From positions 148,211 through 212,210 of the forward strand of contig NZ_AYZG01000051.1 in assembly GCF_001436695.1 (NCBI RefSeq): 64,000 nucleotides of DNA, in the 5' to 3' direction. This stretch comes from Lactobacillus taiwanensis DSM 21401 (GTDB lineage Bacteria > Bacillota > Bacilli > Lactobacillales > Lactobacillaceae). The position numbers and the translations under genes are program-made. Each line of letters begins with the position of its first letter. Within the stretch, counting starts at the first letter, position 1. The notes under the pieces are model-generated. The model was not told where the DNA came from and did no database searches. It was given only the letters and a program-made list of their open reading frames with translations. Positions 32,964 to 43,014 of the stretch are shown here, in pieces.

Positions 32964-35642
32964 TTAAATCAAATATTTTTCTGATTTCAAATACCACTTC
33001 TTTACTAAAGTAGTTAAAGCAATATATAAGATTAACAAAAGAAATACAATTGCTAAAAAGTACATTGGAATTGGACCAAATTTTATTGCTTTAGCTATTG
33101 GTGTAATAAATGGTAAGACAGTTCCCACCACTGCCATCCCGATCGTTGCCCAAGTAACAATTGCTGTAGCATGTTGCTTAATAAATGGTAGTTTGGGATC
33201 TCTAAGTGCATGAATAACCATTTCTTGGGTCCAAAGTGATTCAATAAACCATCCTGTACAAAAGATGGCTGAGAAAATTAATTTTTGCGTTGCGCTAGCT
33301 GCTGTATAACTAGTTCCAGTTACTTGCGGACAAACCACAAAGAAAAGCAAAGCAAAAGTTATGATATCAAAAATAGAGGACGTTGGACCAAAGTAGAACA
33401 TAAACTTCGGTAACTTCTTTGTACTCCACTTTCTAGGCTCTGATAAATAATGCTTATTCATAGTATCAAATGGAATAGATAGGCAACTAGTTCCATACAT
33501 CAAGTCTAAAATTAAAAGTTGAATTGGAAGCATTGGTAAGAATGGCAAAAATGAAGAAGCTACTAAAATTGATAAAATATTGCCAAAATTAGAAGAAAGC
33601 GTAATTTTAATATATTTCATCGTATTGCCAAATACTTGACGGCCAATTTGTACTCCCTTTTCTAAAATCATTAAATCTTTGTGGAGCAAAATTATATCTG
33701 CTGATTTTTTAGCAATGTCCATCGCTGTATCAACTGAGATAGCAACATCTGCCGCTTTCATTGCAGGAGCATCATTGATTCCATCTCCCATATAAGCTAC
33801 GGTATGACCATCTTGTCTAAGCAAGTCAATAATCTGAGCTTTTTGTTGTGGAGATAATTTTACAAAAACATCGCATGCTTGCACCATTTCTTTTAATTCA
33901 GCGTCAGTCTTATTTTCAAGGTCTTTTCCCTGATAAACTCGATCAATATTTAAACCTACTTGCTTTCCTACATTTCGCGTAACAGCTTCATTATCCCCAG
34001 TTAAAATTTTGACTATAATGCCATCTTCTTTTAAGGCAGTCAATGCTGCCTTAGCACTGTCTTTTGGTGGATCTAAAAATGCTAAAAATCCAACTAAAAT
34101 TAATTCATTCTCATCATCAATGCTAAATTCACCAACAGGAGCAGGATTTTTTTTATATCCTAAAAGAACAACACGTAAGCCATCCTGATTCATCACACCA
34201 ATTTCAGTTAAAATTTTCTGACGTTGATCTTCATCAAGTGGACTTATTGCACCATCTATTTCTACTCTATTAGAACAAGCAAGCATTTCTTCAGCAGCAC
34301 CTTTAGTTACCAAAATATGTTCGTGTTGCTGGTTCATAACGACAACGCTCATGCGTCTTCTCTTAAAATCAAAAGGTATTTCATCAATCTTTTGGTAGTT
34401 TTGATTAATTTTTTTTGTATCTAGCTCTCCTTGAGCAGCATCAATAACTGCTTTATCAATTAAATCTTTCATCCCTGTTTGATAATAACTATTCAAGTAT
34501 GAAAGCTCTAATACTTTTGGCCTTTCTTCTAAGTTTAAATTATAGTGTCGTTCCAAAACCACTTTATCTTGTGTTAAGGTACCAGTCTTATCAGTGCAAA
34601 GAATATCAGCTGAGCCAAAGTTTTGGATTGAATTCATTCTTTTAACAATGGTTTCATGCTTAGCCATTTCAACAGACCCCTTAACTAAATTGCTGGTCAC
34701 AATAACTGGCAACATTTCTGGTGTCAGACCAACAGCCGTTGCGATAGCAAAAATTAAAGCATTTAGCCAATCGCCTTTAGTTAAACCATTAATCAAAAAC
34801 ACTAGTGGTGCAATTACAGCTGTCATAATTAGTAATATTTTAGAAACATTTTTAATCCCAATGTCAAAAGTTGTCTCTTTGTTTTTATTCTGAGCAAGAG
34901 TACGAGCCAAATTTCCAAAAACGGTTTTATCACCTGTAGCAAAAACGACGCCCATTCCAGAACCAGAAACAATATTTGTTCCTTCATAAAGGATATTTGG
35001 ATAATCTAAGTAATTATCACTTTCTTTTGGCTTCTGATCTGCCATCTTTTCAACTGGACTTGACTCTCCATTTAATGAGCTCGCTGAACAAAATAAGTCT
35101 TTACTCTTTAACAAATAAATATCTGCTGGCACTAAATCTCCAGCAGCTAAATTAATAATATCGCCAACTACTACATCTTTAGTTGGTAATTCCTTATCTT
35201 CGCCAGCTCGTTTAACATTTGTAGTTACAGAAACCATATTTAGCAATGAATCAACCGCATCACTTGTTTTTACATTTTGAATAAAACTAGTAATTCCTGA
35301 AATCAGAACCATCATAATCATGATAATTACGGTACTCAAATCTTTTTGATCAGCTGGCACAAAAACATAGTTAGTTAAAAAAGATAAACCTGCTAAAAAT
35401 AACAACACACCAGTAAAAGGTGTCATAAAAGCATCGATTAAAAAATGTAATTTTGGATGATGTTCTTTATTCGAGACCTCATTTAAGCCATCTTGCTCCA
35501 AGCGTTGTTTTGCTTGAACAGGATTTAATCCATTAATTGTTGTATGCAATTGCTTTAAGACTTCATTTTTTTCTTGTCTAGCAATTTGTTTAGCCAAAGT
35601 CGCATTAGTTACTACGCGATCTTTAGAGTTGAATTTTAACAT
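32964..35642 (-). CDS. mgtA: Magnesium-transporting P-type ATPase
   Basis: MgtA imports Mg2+ across the membrane at the cost of ATP. The 892 residues show the P-type order: N-terminal cation domain, LNGESSPVEK actuator motif, phosphorylation site DKTGTLTQD, KGAAEEML nucleotide-binding motif, GDGINDAPA hinge and ten membrane helices. Helices near GLTPEMLPVI are typical of type IIIB Mg2+ pumps. I chose the ATG at 35642 because GGAGAG lies 8 bases upstream; the longer frame would start inside the terminator of the leader. An M-box riboswitch precedes it, so expression should rise when Mg2+ is low. Intact. Confidence 0.95.
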   Translation of the reverse strand: MLKFNSKDRVVTNATLAKQIARQEKNEVLKQLHTTINGLNPVQAKQRLEQDGLNEVSNKEHHPKLHFLIDAFMTPFTGVLLFLAGLSFLTNYVFVPADQKDLSTVIIMIMMVLISGITSFIQNVKTSDAVDSLLNMVSVTTNVKRAGEDKELPTKDVVVGDIINLAAGDLVPADIYLLKSKDLFCSASSLNGESSPVEKMADQKPKESDNYLDYPNILYEGTNIVSGSGMGVVFATGDKTVFGNLARTLAQNKNKETTFDIGIKNVSKILLIMTAVIAPLVFLINGLTKGDWLNALIFAIATAVGLTPEMLPVIVTSNLVKGSVEMAKHETIVKRMNSIQNFGSADILCTDKTGTLTQDKVVLERHYNLNLEERPKVLELSYLNSYYQTGMKDLIDKAVIDAAQGELDTKKINQNYQKIDEIPFDFKRRRMSVVVMNQQHEHILVTKGAAEEMLACSNRVEIDGAISPLDEDQRQKILTEIGVMNQDGLRVVLLGYKKNPAPVGEFSIDDENELILVGFLAFLDPPKDSAKAALTALKEDGIIVKILTGDNEAVTRNVGKQVGLNIDRVYQGKDLENKTDAELKEMVQACDVFVKLSPQQKAQIIDLLRQDGHTVAYMGDGINDAPAMKAADVAISVDTAMDIAKKSADIILLHKDLMILEKGVQIGRQVFGNTMKYIKITLSSNFGNILSILVASSFLPFLPMLPIQLLILDLMYGTSCLSIPFDTMNKHYLSEPRKWSTKKLPKFMFYFGPTSSIFDIITFALLFFVVCPQVTGTSYTAASATQKLIFSAIFCTGWFIESLWTQEMVIHALRDPKLPFIKQHATAIVTWATIGMAVVGTVLPFITPIAKAIKFGPIPMYFLAIVFLLLILYIALTTLVKKWYLKSEKYLI

Positions 35643-35670
35643 AGTAATCTCTCCCTCTAAAAAATCGGCA

Positions 35671-35711
35671 AACAAACAAAAAGACCAACACAAAAACTGC
35701 ATTGGTCTTAA
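35671..35711 (-). terminator. M-box expression-platform terminator
   Basis: AAGACCAATGC and the GTTGGTCTT arm form a stem followed on the minus strand by TTTTTGTTTG, between the aptamer and mgtA. Confidence 0.85.
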
Positions 35712-35716
35712 CTTAG

Positions 35717-35880
35717 CGATTTATACTCGTCGTTCAGTTTTAACACTACGTAACGTGAAGTTTTTCAACTAGCTGACTGGGAAAAGCCTTAAGTCGACAA
35801 TTCCTGTTTAACCCGTTGGCATCTCTAGATGTTGCTGGGCATCAGCGTATATTTACGTAGGAGTCTCACCTAACAGTTCA
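35717..35880 (-). promoter_or_regulatory. M-box (ykoK) Mg2+ riboswitch
   Basis: Reading the minus strand, the leader has the conserved M-box blocks in order: GTTAGGTGAGACTCCTACGT, ACGCTGATGCCCAGCAAC, GATGCCAACGGGTTAAACAG and AATTGTCGACTTAAGGC. High Mg2+ should fold the aptamer and allow the downstream terminator to form. It is next to a Mg2+ transporter gene, which fits exactly. Confidence 0.94.
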
Positions 35881-35987
35881 TTTGCTTCTTTATTCAATTA
35901 ACAGTTACTAGATTAAACAATTATTCTTTATTATTCAAGGATGTTTATAAATTCTTTACTTTTACTCTAAATCCATACATCAAATAA

Positions 35988-38499
35988 TTAATCTAAGTTA
36001 AATTGTTTTAGATAATTAGTTAAATACTCTACAGTTAAACTTTGCGGCCTTTTAACTAACTCTAATGGCTGCCCCTTGGCCACAATCTGACCACCATTTT
36101 CACCACCTCGTGGTCCCAGATCTAGCATATAATCTGCATTAACAACTAAATTCAGGTCATGTGCAATCGTAATAATAGTTGCACCTTGATCAAGCAATTT
36201 TTGCATGACTTCAACTAGGACTTTAACATCCAGGGGATGCAGACCAATTGTTGGTTCATCAAAGACAAATAAAGTATCGTCTTGCTTATGACTTAAGTGA
36301 GTCACTAATTTTAAACGCTGTGCTTCTCCACCAGATAAAGTTGGCGTACTTTCACCTAAGTGCAGGTAATCTAAACCAACCTCTTTAAGCAACTGCAAAT
36401 CACGTTCAATCTTTGGCACACGCTTAAAAACAGGAATCGCTTCGTTAACATCAAGATCCAAAACATCCACAATTGACATATCATGCCACTTTATCTTTTG
36501 AATTCCAGGATTATAGCGGTCGCCATGACAAGTCGTACAAGTTTGCTGCATATCAGGCAAGAATTGAATATCTAAAGTAACAATTCCTGTTCCGCCACAA
36601 GTTGGACAAGTACCTTCTTTATTGTTGTAAGAAAAATAGCTTGGCGTATAATGTTTTTCTTTAGCCAAAGACTGGTTTTGCAAAAAGTTTACGCAAATTA
36701 TCCATAATTGAGGTATAAGTTGCAACTGTTGAACGCGTACTCTTGCCAATTGGTGAAGCATCCACGCTAACCACATTATTGATTGGACAATCAAAACTCT
36801 TAATCTGTTTAGGGAGTGCTTCTTTTTTACCTTGTGCCTTAATTGCAGGAACTAATGAATCTAAAATCAAACTAGTTTTTCCGGCTCCAGAAAAGCCTGT
36901 CACACTAGTTAATTGATTTAAAGGAATACCTGCTTGAACATCTTTCAAGTTGAAGTAATCTTCTACTTCAAAACCAATTTGATCTGAATTAACCTGATCA
37001 CTAACTTTTCTAGCCATTAAATGAGCTTTTCCATTTAAATATGGTGCAATTAGCGACTGCTTATCTTTCTTAATTTCTTCAGGACTTCCTTGATCCAAAA
37101 TTTGACCACCTTGTTCACCTGAACCTGGACCAATTTCAATAATCTCATCAGCAGCTTTAATAATATCAACGTTGTGATCAACAACTACTAAAGAATTACC
37201 CTGATCAACTAATTTGCGCAAAACTTTAATTAAGCCATCACCGTTAGCTGTGTGCAAGCCAATCGACGGTTCATCTAAGACATATAAAACGCCAGTTGTT
37301 TCTGTACGTAGTGTTCTCGCTAATTGAATTCTCTGAAGTTCACTAGTTGATAAAGTGTTGCCAGCTCGCTCCATAGTTAAATAATCTAGTCCTAAATCAA
37401 GCAACGGCTGCAAATTATTAAGAAATTCATTGATCAAAGAGCTAGCCATTTTATGCATATCTTCAGGCAATTTTGCTAATACTTCCTTACTCCAAGCTGG
37501 CAAATCCCCTAGCTGCATTTGCTCGACTTGATAAATATTTTTATCATTAACTAATTGCTTCAAAAGTTCTGGACGAAGACGCGTACCATGACAAACCAGA
37601 CAAGTTGAATAAGTGAAAAATTCTGCAATTCTCTTTTGTGCACGTTCACTTTTACTACTTTTTGCTGAGCGCAAAACTGCTTGGTGGGCATTTTCATATA
37701 AAGCATTAAAATCATGAAATACCCGACCTGTTCCAGACAAAAAGTCCATCTTATATTTTTTCTCAGGACCATTTAAGACAAAATCTTTTTCTTTATCCGT
37801 TAAATCCTTATAAGGAATATCAATCCTTACTCCAGCATGTTGAGCTACGCTTGGCATAAAGTTTCTTCCTGGCAAGCTCCATGAAGCAACTGCTCCGTCC
37901 TCAATTGATAAATTAGGATCAGCAATTAGTTTACTGTCATCAAGCTGACGAACTTTTCCAGTTCCACCACATTCTTGACAAGCACCATCAGAATTAAAAG
38001 CAAAATCTTCAGCGCTTGGTACATAAAACTTAACACCGCATGTTGGACAAGTAATTTGTCCCATTTCTTCACCTGACTTAGACATAGCTTCCGCGATATC
38101 TAAACTTGGAGCTACGCGGTGACCGTTAGGACAAACTGGCGAACCTAATCTCGAAAAAATCAAACGTAAAACGTTAAATGTTTCGGTTGTTGTCCCAACA
38201 GTTGCCCGTTCATTTGGAATACTTGGACGCTGGCGCAAAGCTAAAGCAGACGGAATATGTTTAACTGAAGTCACGTCAGCTTATGCGCCTTGCTTAATTC
38301 TCCGACACATATATGTAGAAAGTGCATCTAAATATCTTCTTGATCCTTCTTCATATAAAATTCCCATCGCTAAAGAAGACTTACCCGAACCAGACAAGCC
38401 TGAAATAGCAACAAATTTATGAAGTGGAATATTTACATCAATATTTTTCAAATTATGGACTCTTGCACCTTTAATTTCTATTTGAGTTGGTAATTCCAA
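35988..38499 (-). pseudogene. UvrA-like ABC excinuclease (UvrA2/DrrC type), nonsense plus frameshift
   Basis: UvrA2-like proteins are double-ABC ATPases linked to drug or DNA-damage tolerance. About 837 residues can be rebuilt. The first 72 end at an in-frame TAA (38281-38283, RRIKQGA-stop-ADVTSVKH). The middle part has zinc-finger Cys pairs (CPNGH, CPTCG, CQECG), and the frame shifts at AAAA near 36676-36679 (LFAK/NQSLAKEKH). The last part holds the second signature LSGGEAQRL and Walker B VFDEPTIGLH. Both Walker A sites ([18 protein letters not shown]) are readable. Two lesions of different kinds support true inactivation. The canonical uvrA is not in this window. Confidence 0.88.
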
Positions 38500-38532
38500 A
38501 TTAAACTCCTATCTAAAGCTTCAATTTCTTCT

Positions 38533-39250
38533 TTATTTTAAAATTTTATATGCTAAAATACCATTTTTTGTTAGACCAAGTTTTTCAATATTTAAGCCAA
38601 TATTGAACTGCCACAAGTCATTGCAAATTTTTAAATTATTTTCTTTGGTATATTTTCTAATTACAGCTAAACCTTTTTCAATTCCTGCAACAGAATTTGC
38701 ATAGGTATCAACTTTTGCCTGAGGTAAGTCTGTAATGAAACCAGATAAGTTCTTATTAGCCATGACACCAGCACCTAGTTCTTGGTAAAACTGACTATAT
38801 GAAGAGGCAATTTTTGCTTCAGAACAATCAGCCTTAAAATCCAAACACCAAAAGTCGTGATCAGGTAAAAAACATTCTTTCACAACATAAAAATCGACAT
38901 TAGTTAATTGAAAGTTGTCATTTTCTTTTTGCCGCAAAATATCCAAAACTTGCTTTAAATTTTGGATACGAAGTTCAACCTTATTCTTTAAAGGAACTAA
39001 TTTTTTATTCAGGGCGTCACTGCTCGAATCACTCAAATAATCCTTAACTTCTTCTACTGAAAGCCCTAAATTGCGTAATCCTAAGATAAACCAATTTGAT
39101 ATAGTGGTTCATAGCTATAATAGCGATAACCATTTTCCTTGGTCTCCAATGGCTTAAAAATATCTTTTTGATCATAAAAAATCAAAGTTCGTCTGGTAGT
39201 TTAGCAAATTCAGAAATCGATAATAATTTATCGTCTGCCACTCTCAACAT
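38533..39250 (-). pseudogene. MerR-family regulator with effector domain, two frameshifts
   Basis: From an ATG at 39250 the frame reads MLRVADDKLLSISEFAKLPD and then shifts. A second frame continues RRTLIFYDQKDIFKPLETK to NGYRYYSYEPLYQIG. A third continues FILGLRNLGLSVEEVKDYL into the 167-residue C-terminal part. That is a canonical MerR helix-turn-helix (FAKL-RRTLIFYDQ, NGYRYY) followed by a coiled coil and a GyrI-like drug-binding domain as in BmrR/TipA. The promoter 30 bp upstream has a 19-bp spacer, so the gene was autoregulated. The N-terminal DNA-binding domain cannot now be made in one piece. Confidence 0.85.
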
Positions 39251-39276
39251 CTCTTTCTTAATTATTTCCTATAAAT

Positions 39277-39307
39277 AGAATAAACTGTAACGCAAGGTTA
39301 CAGTCGA
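39277..39307 (-). promoter_or_regulatory. MerR-type promoter of the broken merR gene
   Basis: On the minus strand, TCGACT (-35) and TATTCT (-10) are exactly 19 bp apart. The spacer contains a perfect dyad, CTGTAAC-CTTGC-GTTACAG (39285-39303). It is nearly identical to the site at 15501-15531. Confidence 0.82.
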
Positions 39308-39404
39308 GAGATTTTACTTTATTAAACCATTTTCAAATCTATTTACTCTCTCCAAGCGTACAATATAGATAAGAGAAAAGTTTTATTAGGAAGGGAACTC
39401 ATCT

Positions 39405-41201
39405 ATGGAATCTGCACTATATCCAATTCAAAATAAATATCGCTTTAACACTTTAATGAATGGCACTTGGAAATTTGAAGCTGATCCTAATTCTGTTGGT
39501 CTTGACGAGAGATGGAATAAAGAGTTGCCTGATCCTGAAGAAATGCCTGTACCAGGTACGTTTGCAGAATTAACTACTAAGCGAGACCGTAAGTACTATA
39601 CTGGAGATTTTTGGTATCAAAAAGACTTCTTTATTCCTAGCTTTTTAAAAGAAAAAGATCTCTACATTCGCTTTGGGTCTGTTACCCATCGCGCAAAAGT
39701 ATTTATTAATGGAAAAGAAGTTGGGCAGCATGAAGGTGGATTTTTGCCATTTCAAGTAAAAATTTCTGACTATATTCAATATGATCAAGCAAATCGAATT
39801 ACTGTTTTAGTCAACAATGAATTATCGGAAAAAGCTATTCCTTGTGGGACCGAAGAAATTTTAGATAATGGACAAAAACTTGCTAAACCATACTTTGATT
39901 TCTTCAATTATTCTGGCATTATGCGTAATGTCTGGTTATTGGCACTTCCACAAAATCAAATCATTAATTTTAAACTAAATTATCAATTAGCAAATAATAA
40001 GGCAGCCATTACGTACAATATCGAAGCAAATAATAAGGCTGAATTTAAAGTTACGCTTTTAGACAATAAAAAAGAAGTCGCACGTGTTACTTCTAAAAAT
40101 ACTGGTAGTTTAACAATTAAGAATCCACACCTTTGGAGTTTAAACGATCCTTATTTATATAAAATAAAGATTGAAATGCTGGAAGATGAAAAAACAATTG
40201 ACGAATATAGTGATCAAATTGGTATTCGTACAATTAAAATTGTGAATGATAAAATCTTGTTCAATAATCACCCAATTTATTTAAAAGGCTTTGGCAAGCA
40301 CGAAGATTTTAATGTTTTAGGCAAAGCAGTTAACGAAAGCATCATCAAACGCGACTACGAATGCATGAAATGGATTGGCGCTAACTGTTTTAGAAGCAGT
40401 CACTATCCTTACGCCGAAGAATGGTATCAATATGCCGATAGATATGGCTTTTTGATTATTGATGAGGTTCCTGCCGTTGGTCTTAATCGCTCAATAACCA
40501 ACTTTCTTAATGTTACTAATTCTAATCAATCGCATTTTTTTGCTTCGAAAACTGTGCCTGAATTAAAAAAGGTTCATGAACAAGAAATAAAGGAAATGAT
40601 TGATCGTGATCAACGTCATCCTTCAGTGATTGCCTGGAGCTTATTCAACGAACCAGAATCAACTACTCAAGAATCTTATGACTATTTCAAAGACATTTTT
40701 GCTTTTGCCAGAAAATTAGATCCGCAAAATCGCCCATATACTGGAACTTTAGTTATGGGTAGCGGTCCAAAAGTCGATAAGCTTCACCCACTTTGTGACT
40801 TTGTCTGCTTAAACCGTTACTATGGTTGGTACGTTGCTGGTGGTCCTGAAATCGTTAATGCTAAAAAGATGCTAGAAGATGAACTAGACGGCTGGCAAAA
40901 CTTAAAGCTAAATAAACCATTTGTATTTACAGAGTTTGGTGCTGACACTTTATCTTCGTCTCATCGTCTTCCTGACGAAATGTGGAGCCAAGAATATCAA
41001 AATGAATATTATCAAATGTATTTTGATATATTTAAAAAATATCCGTTTATTTACGGTGAATTAGTTTGGAATTTTGCTGACTTTAAGACGAGTGAAGGAA
41101 TCATGCGCGTTGGTGGTAACGATAAAGGAATTTTTACTCGTGATCGTGAACCTAAAGATATTGCCTTTACATTGAAAAAGAGATGGCAACAACTAAATTA
41201 A
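39405..41201 (+). CDS. gusA: Beta-glucuronidase (glycoside hydrolase family 2)
   Basis: GusA releases glucuronic acid from conjugated drugs, bilirubin and steroids in the gut. The 598 residues show the three GH2 domains: jelly-roll sugar-binding (about 1-180), immunoglobulin-like (about 180-280) and TIM barrel. The acid/base Glu416 is in FNEP and the nucleophile Glu510 in FTEFGAD. The N-x-K motif that binds the glucuronate carboxylate is seen at N572-D-K574 (GGNDKGIFTRDREPK), which separates glucuronidases from beta-galactosidases. A loop of about 28 residues (363-390) lies where Loop 1 occurs. Ribosome site AGGAAGG. Intact, unlike its upstream neighbour. Confidence 0.95.
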   Translation: MESALYPIQNKYRFNTLMNGTWKFEADPNSVGLDERWNKELPDPEEMPVPGTFAELTTKRDRKYYTGDFWYQKDFFIPSFLKEKDLYIRFGSVTHRAKVFINGKEVGQHEGGFLPFQVKISDYIQYDQANRITVLVNNELSEKAIPCGTEEILDNGQKLAKPYFDFFNYSGIMRNVWLLALPQNQIINFKLNYQLANNKAAITYNIEANNKAEFKVTLLDNKKEVARVTSKNTGSLTIKNPHLWSLNDPYLYKIKIEMLEDEKTIDEYSDQIGIRTIKIVNDKILFNNHPIYLKGFGKHEDFNVLGKAVNESIIKRDYECMKWIGANCFRSSHYPYAEEWYQYADRYGFLIIDEVPAVGLNRSITNFLNVTNSNQSHFFASKTVPELKKVHEQEIKEMIDRDQRHPSVIAWSLFNEPESTTQESYDYFKDIFAFARKLDPQNRPYTGTLVMGSGPKVDKLHPLCDFVCLNRYYGWYVAGGPEIVNAKKMLEDELDGWQNLKLNKPFVFTEFGADTLSSSHRLPDEMWSQEYQNEYYQMYFDIFKKYPFIYGELVWNFADFKTSEGIMRVGGNDKGIFTRDREPKDIAFTLKKRWQQLN

Positions 41202-41214
41202 TATTTTAGTTGTT

Positions 41215-41297
41215 ACAAAAAATCGTGCTCAATCAAAATAATCGATATCATTTTAGTACAGTTGATATCGATTATTTAATTATGAGCACGATTTTTT
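41215..41297 (+). terminator. Long terminator after gusA
   Basis: AAAAAATCGTGCTC (41217-41230) pairs with GAGCACGATTTTTT (41284-41297), and ATCGATATCA pairs with TGATATCGAT inside. It makes a long two-part hairpin ending in a T-run. Confidence 0.85.
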
Positions 41298-41474
41298 ATT
41301 GATTTTAATGATAATTTCTAACTAAAAAATATTCCATTAATTTATAAAACTAATTAAAATAAAAAAATTCTCTTAAAGAAGACAAAACTATATTTATCTA
41401 ACTTCAGGAGGATTTTTTCTGTTTAATTATAATTTATATACTGGATTTTCTGGTTAATATCAGTCTAATTTATC

Positions 41475-41746
41475 CTATTCTTCATCAGAAACAGGTTCAA
41501 GCCATGTGTTCTTACTATCACCTACCCTCACAGCAACATGAGCAAACCATGAATCTTTAGTAGCTCCATGCCAATACTTAGTATTAGGATTTGCAATTAC
41601 TACATCGCCTAGAAGCATCTTTTGTGCAGCCTTTCCCTCTTCTAAGGCCTTGAGATACCTTATACCCTTAAAGAATTTGGCAAAAGCTTTATTTGAATCA
41701 CCAAAATCAAAAACACTATTTTTTACTTCTTCTTCATTTTTGACAT
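41475..41746 (-). pseudogene. Cupin-domain (carboxymuconolactone decarboxylase-type) gene remnant
   Basis: The minus strand carries EEEVKNSVFDFGDSNKAFAK, then FFKGIRYLKAL joined directly to EEGKAAQKMLLGDVVIANP and TKYWHGATKDSWFAHVAV, ending NTWLEPVSDEE. In intact cupins of this type about 45 residues with the first metal-binding box lie between the KAL and EEGKAAQK segments; they are missing. The second cupin motif (WHGA, FAH) is present. The ATG at 41746 is one base out of frame with the body. Internal deletion and frameshift mean it is not functional. Confidence 0.75.
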
Positions 41747-41851
41747 GTTATTATTTCATTTCTAACTTTGCTTTTATTTTAGAGTAGAAATGATGTCATG
41801 CAAAATATTTATTTGTAATATTGTATTATACGTTAAAGGCATGAATGCAGA
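41747..41851. other. AT-rich gap between cupin remnant and fic
   Basis: No feature recognised in this gap. Confidence 0.3.
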
Positions 41852-42571
41852 TTATTCATAATCTTCTGGATTAATAGTTGGCCTAGGTAAGCCAGGATCA
41901 AATGAAAACTCAATTCCCTGAATTCCGTTTTCATAAGTCCAATCTTTTAACTTATCCATTTTTCCAGTTAAGTAAAATTCACTAATTAATTCATTCCACT
42001 TATCCCATTTATTTAATGGCACATTAATTAATCCAGCGCCATTGTCAATCATTAACTTATTAGCTGCTAAAGTAGCAGTTCTCTTATTTCCATCCCAAAA
42101 AAGTTGATTTCTCATATTGTGATACATCAAAGTCATAGCTTTATCAGTAGTAGAAGTATCTTTTTGCATCAGTTCATTAAAGTACTTCTTTTCTTGTTCA
42201 AAATTAATTTCTGATGGCTGCCATTCTCCATTATCATTTCCTAATTCTACTGTTACATTTCCAGTACGAAAACTACCAGGATCTAATGAATCATAGCGTG
42301 CTACTAGCAAATTAATATTTTGCTCAATATTTAAAGACAAAGGCTTATCTTCCCTAATTACATATTGCCAGCCACGTTTTAATTGAACAATCACGTTAGT
42401 ATCGTCAATTGAAACTCCTGCTGCACTCATACCGTCAATAATAGTTTGAGTCTGTGGTAATGTAGTATTTAAGCCTTCAAAACGTGAAGTAGTAAAAACT
42501 AATCTTACTAAATTTTTCTTTGCAAAACGTCGATTTTGTTCTTGAGTTAAATGAAATTTATCAGGATACAT
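41852..42571 (-). CDS. Fic/Doc-family protein with degenerate active site
   Basis: Fic proteins transfer AMP or another phosphate group to target proteins. This 239-residue member has an N-terminal inhibitory-helix motif T28-S-R-F-E32-G33, matching the (S/T)xxxE(G/N) consensus. The active-site line is N-Q156-L-F158-W-D-G-N-K163-R-T, where the catalytic His of HxFxDGNxR is replaced by Gln and the second Gly by Lys, as in Doc kinases. Without His, AMP transfer is unlikely. The C-terminal extension (EFSFDPGLPRPTINPEDYE) is unusual. No antitoxin gene adjoins it. It may be a non-catalytic binder; that is inference. Confidence 0.78.
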   Translation of the reverse strand: MYPDKFHLTQEQNRRFAKKNLVRLVFTTSRFEGLNTTLPQTQTIIDGMSAAGVSIDDTNVIVQLKRGWQYVIREDKPLSLNIEQNINLLVARYDSLDPGSFRTGNVTVELGNDNGEWQPSEINFEQEKKYFNELMQKDTSTTDKAMTLMYHNMRNQLFWDGNKRTATLAANKLMIDNGAGLINVPLNKWDKWNELISEFYLTGKMDKLKDWTYENGIQGIEFSFDPGLPRPTINPEDYE

Positions 42572-42617
42572 TGCTACGCCACTTTCTATCAGCTATTATT
42601 TAATAATATTTTATCAC

Positions 42618-43013
42618 TCAACCATTACGCTTCTTAATTTGGCGATTAATCCGGCGAATGTCTTTTTCTTGAATTAATCTAATTATTAGCCAAATAATCG
42701 CATATGTAATAACAAAAATAAGTAAAGTTTGCCAGTTAATTAACCAATGATTTAAAAGCATCATTATTGAAAACAATACAAAAGTTCCTATCAGATGTAA
42801 AATCAATGCCCAGAAATATGATAAAGTTGTTTCAAATAAGAAACTCAATTCTCCAATTAATCCGCTACATACAAATACTATGAATACACTGTTTAAGGGG
42901 ACTCTTAGATCCCCGATATTTTCATAAGTTACTCCCAAAATTACTAAATAGATAATTGCACCAAATCCCATGCCTGTCACAAAATAATCTAAAGCTTTTT
43001 GCCATGTTTTCAT
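42618..43013 (-). CDS. DUF3021 family membrane protein
   Basis: This 131-residue protein has four membrane helices and a basic C-terminus (RRINRQIKKRNG). Together with its position 1 base after a LytTR gene, that identifies a DUF3021 protein. Such pairs are common in lactobacilli, where the membrane protein is thought to hold the LytTR regulator inactive. It is the last gene of a four-gene operon with the ABC transporter at 43471-45176. The role as a regulator partner is inferred from the pairing rather than from this sequence. Confidence 0.85.
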   Translation of the reverse strand: MKTWQKALDYFVTGMGFGAIIYLVILGVTYENIGDLRVPLNSVFIVFVCSGLIGELSFLFETTLSYFWALILHLIGTFVLFSIMMLLNHWLINWQTLLIFVITYAIIWLIIRLIQEKDIRRINRQIKKRNG

Positions 43014-43014
43014 C

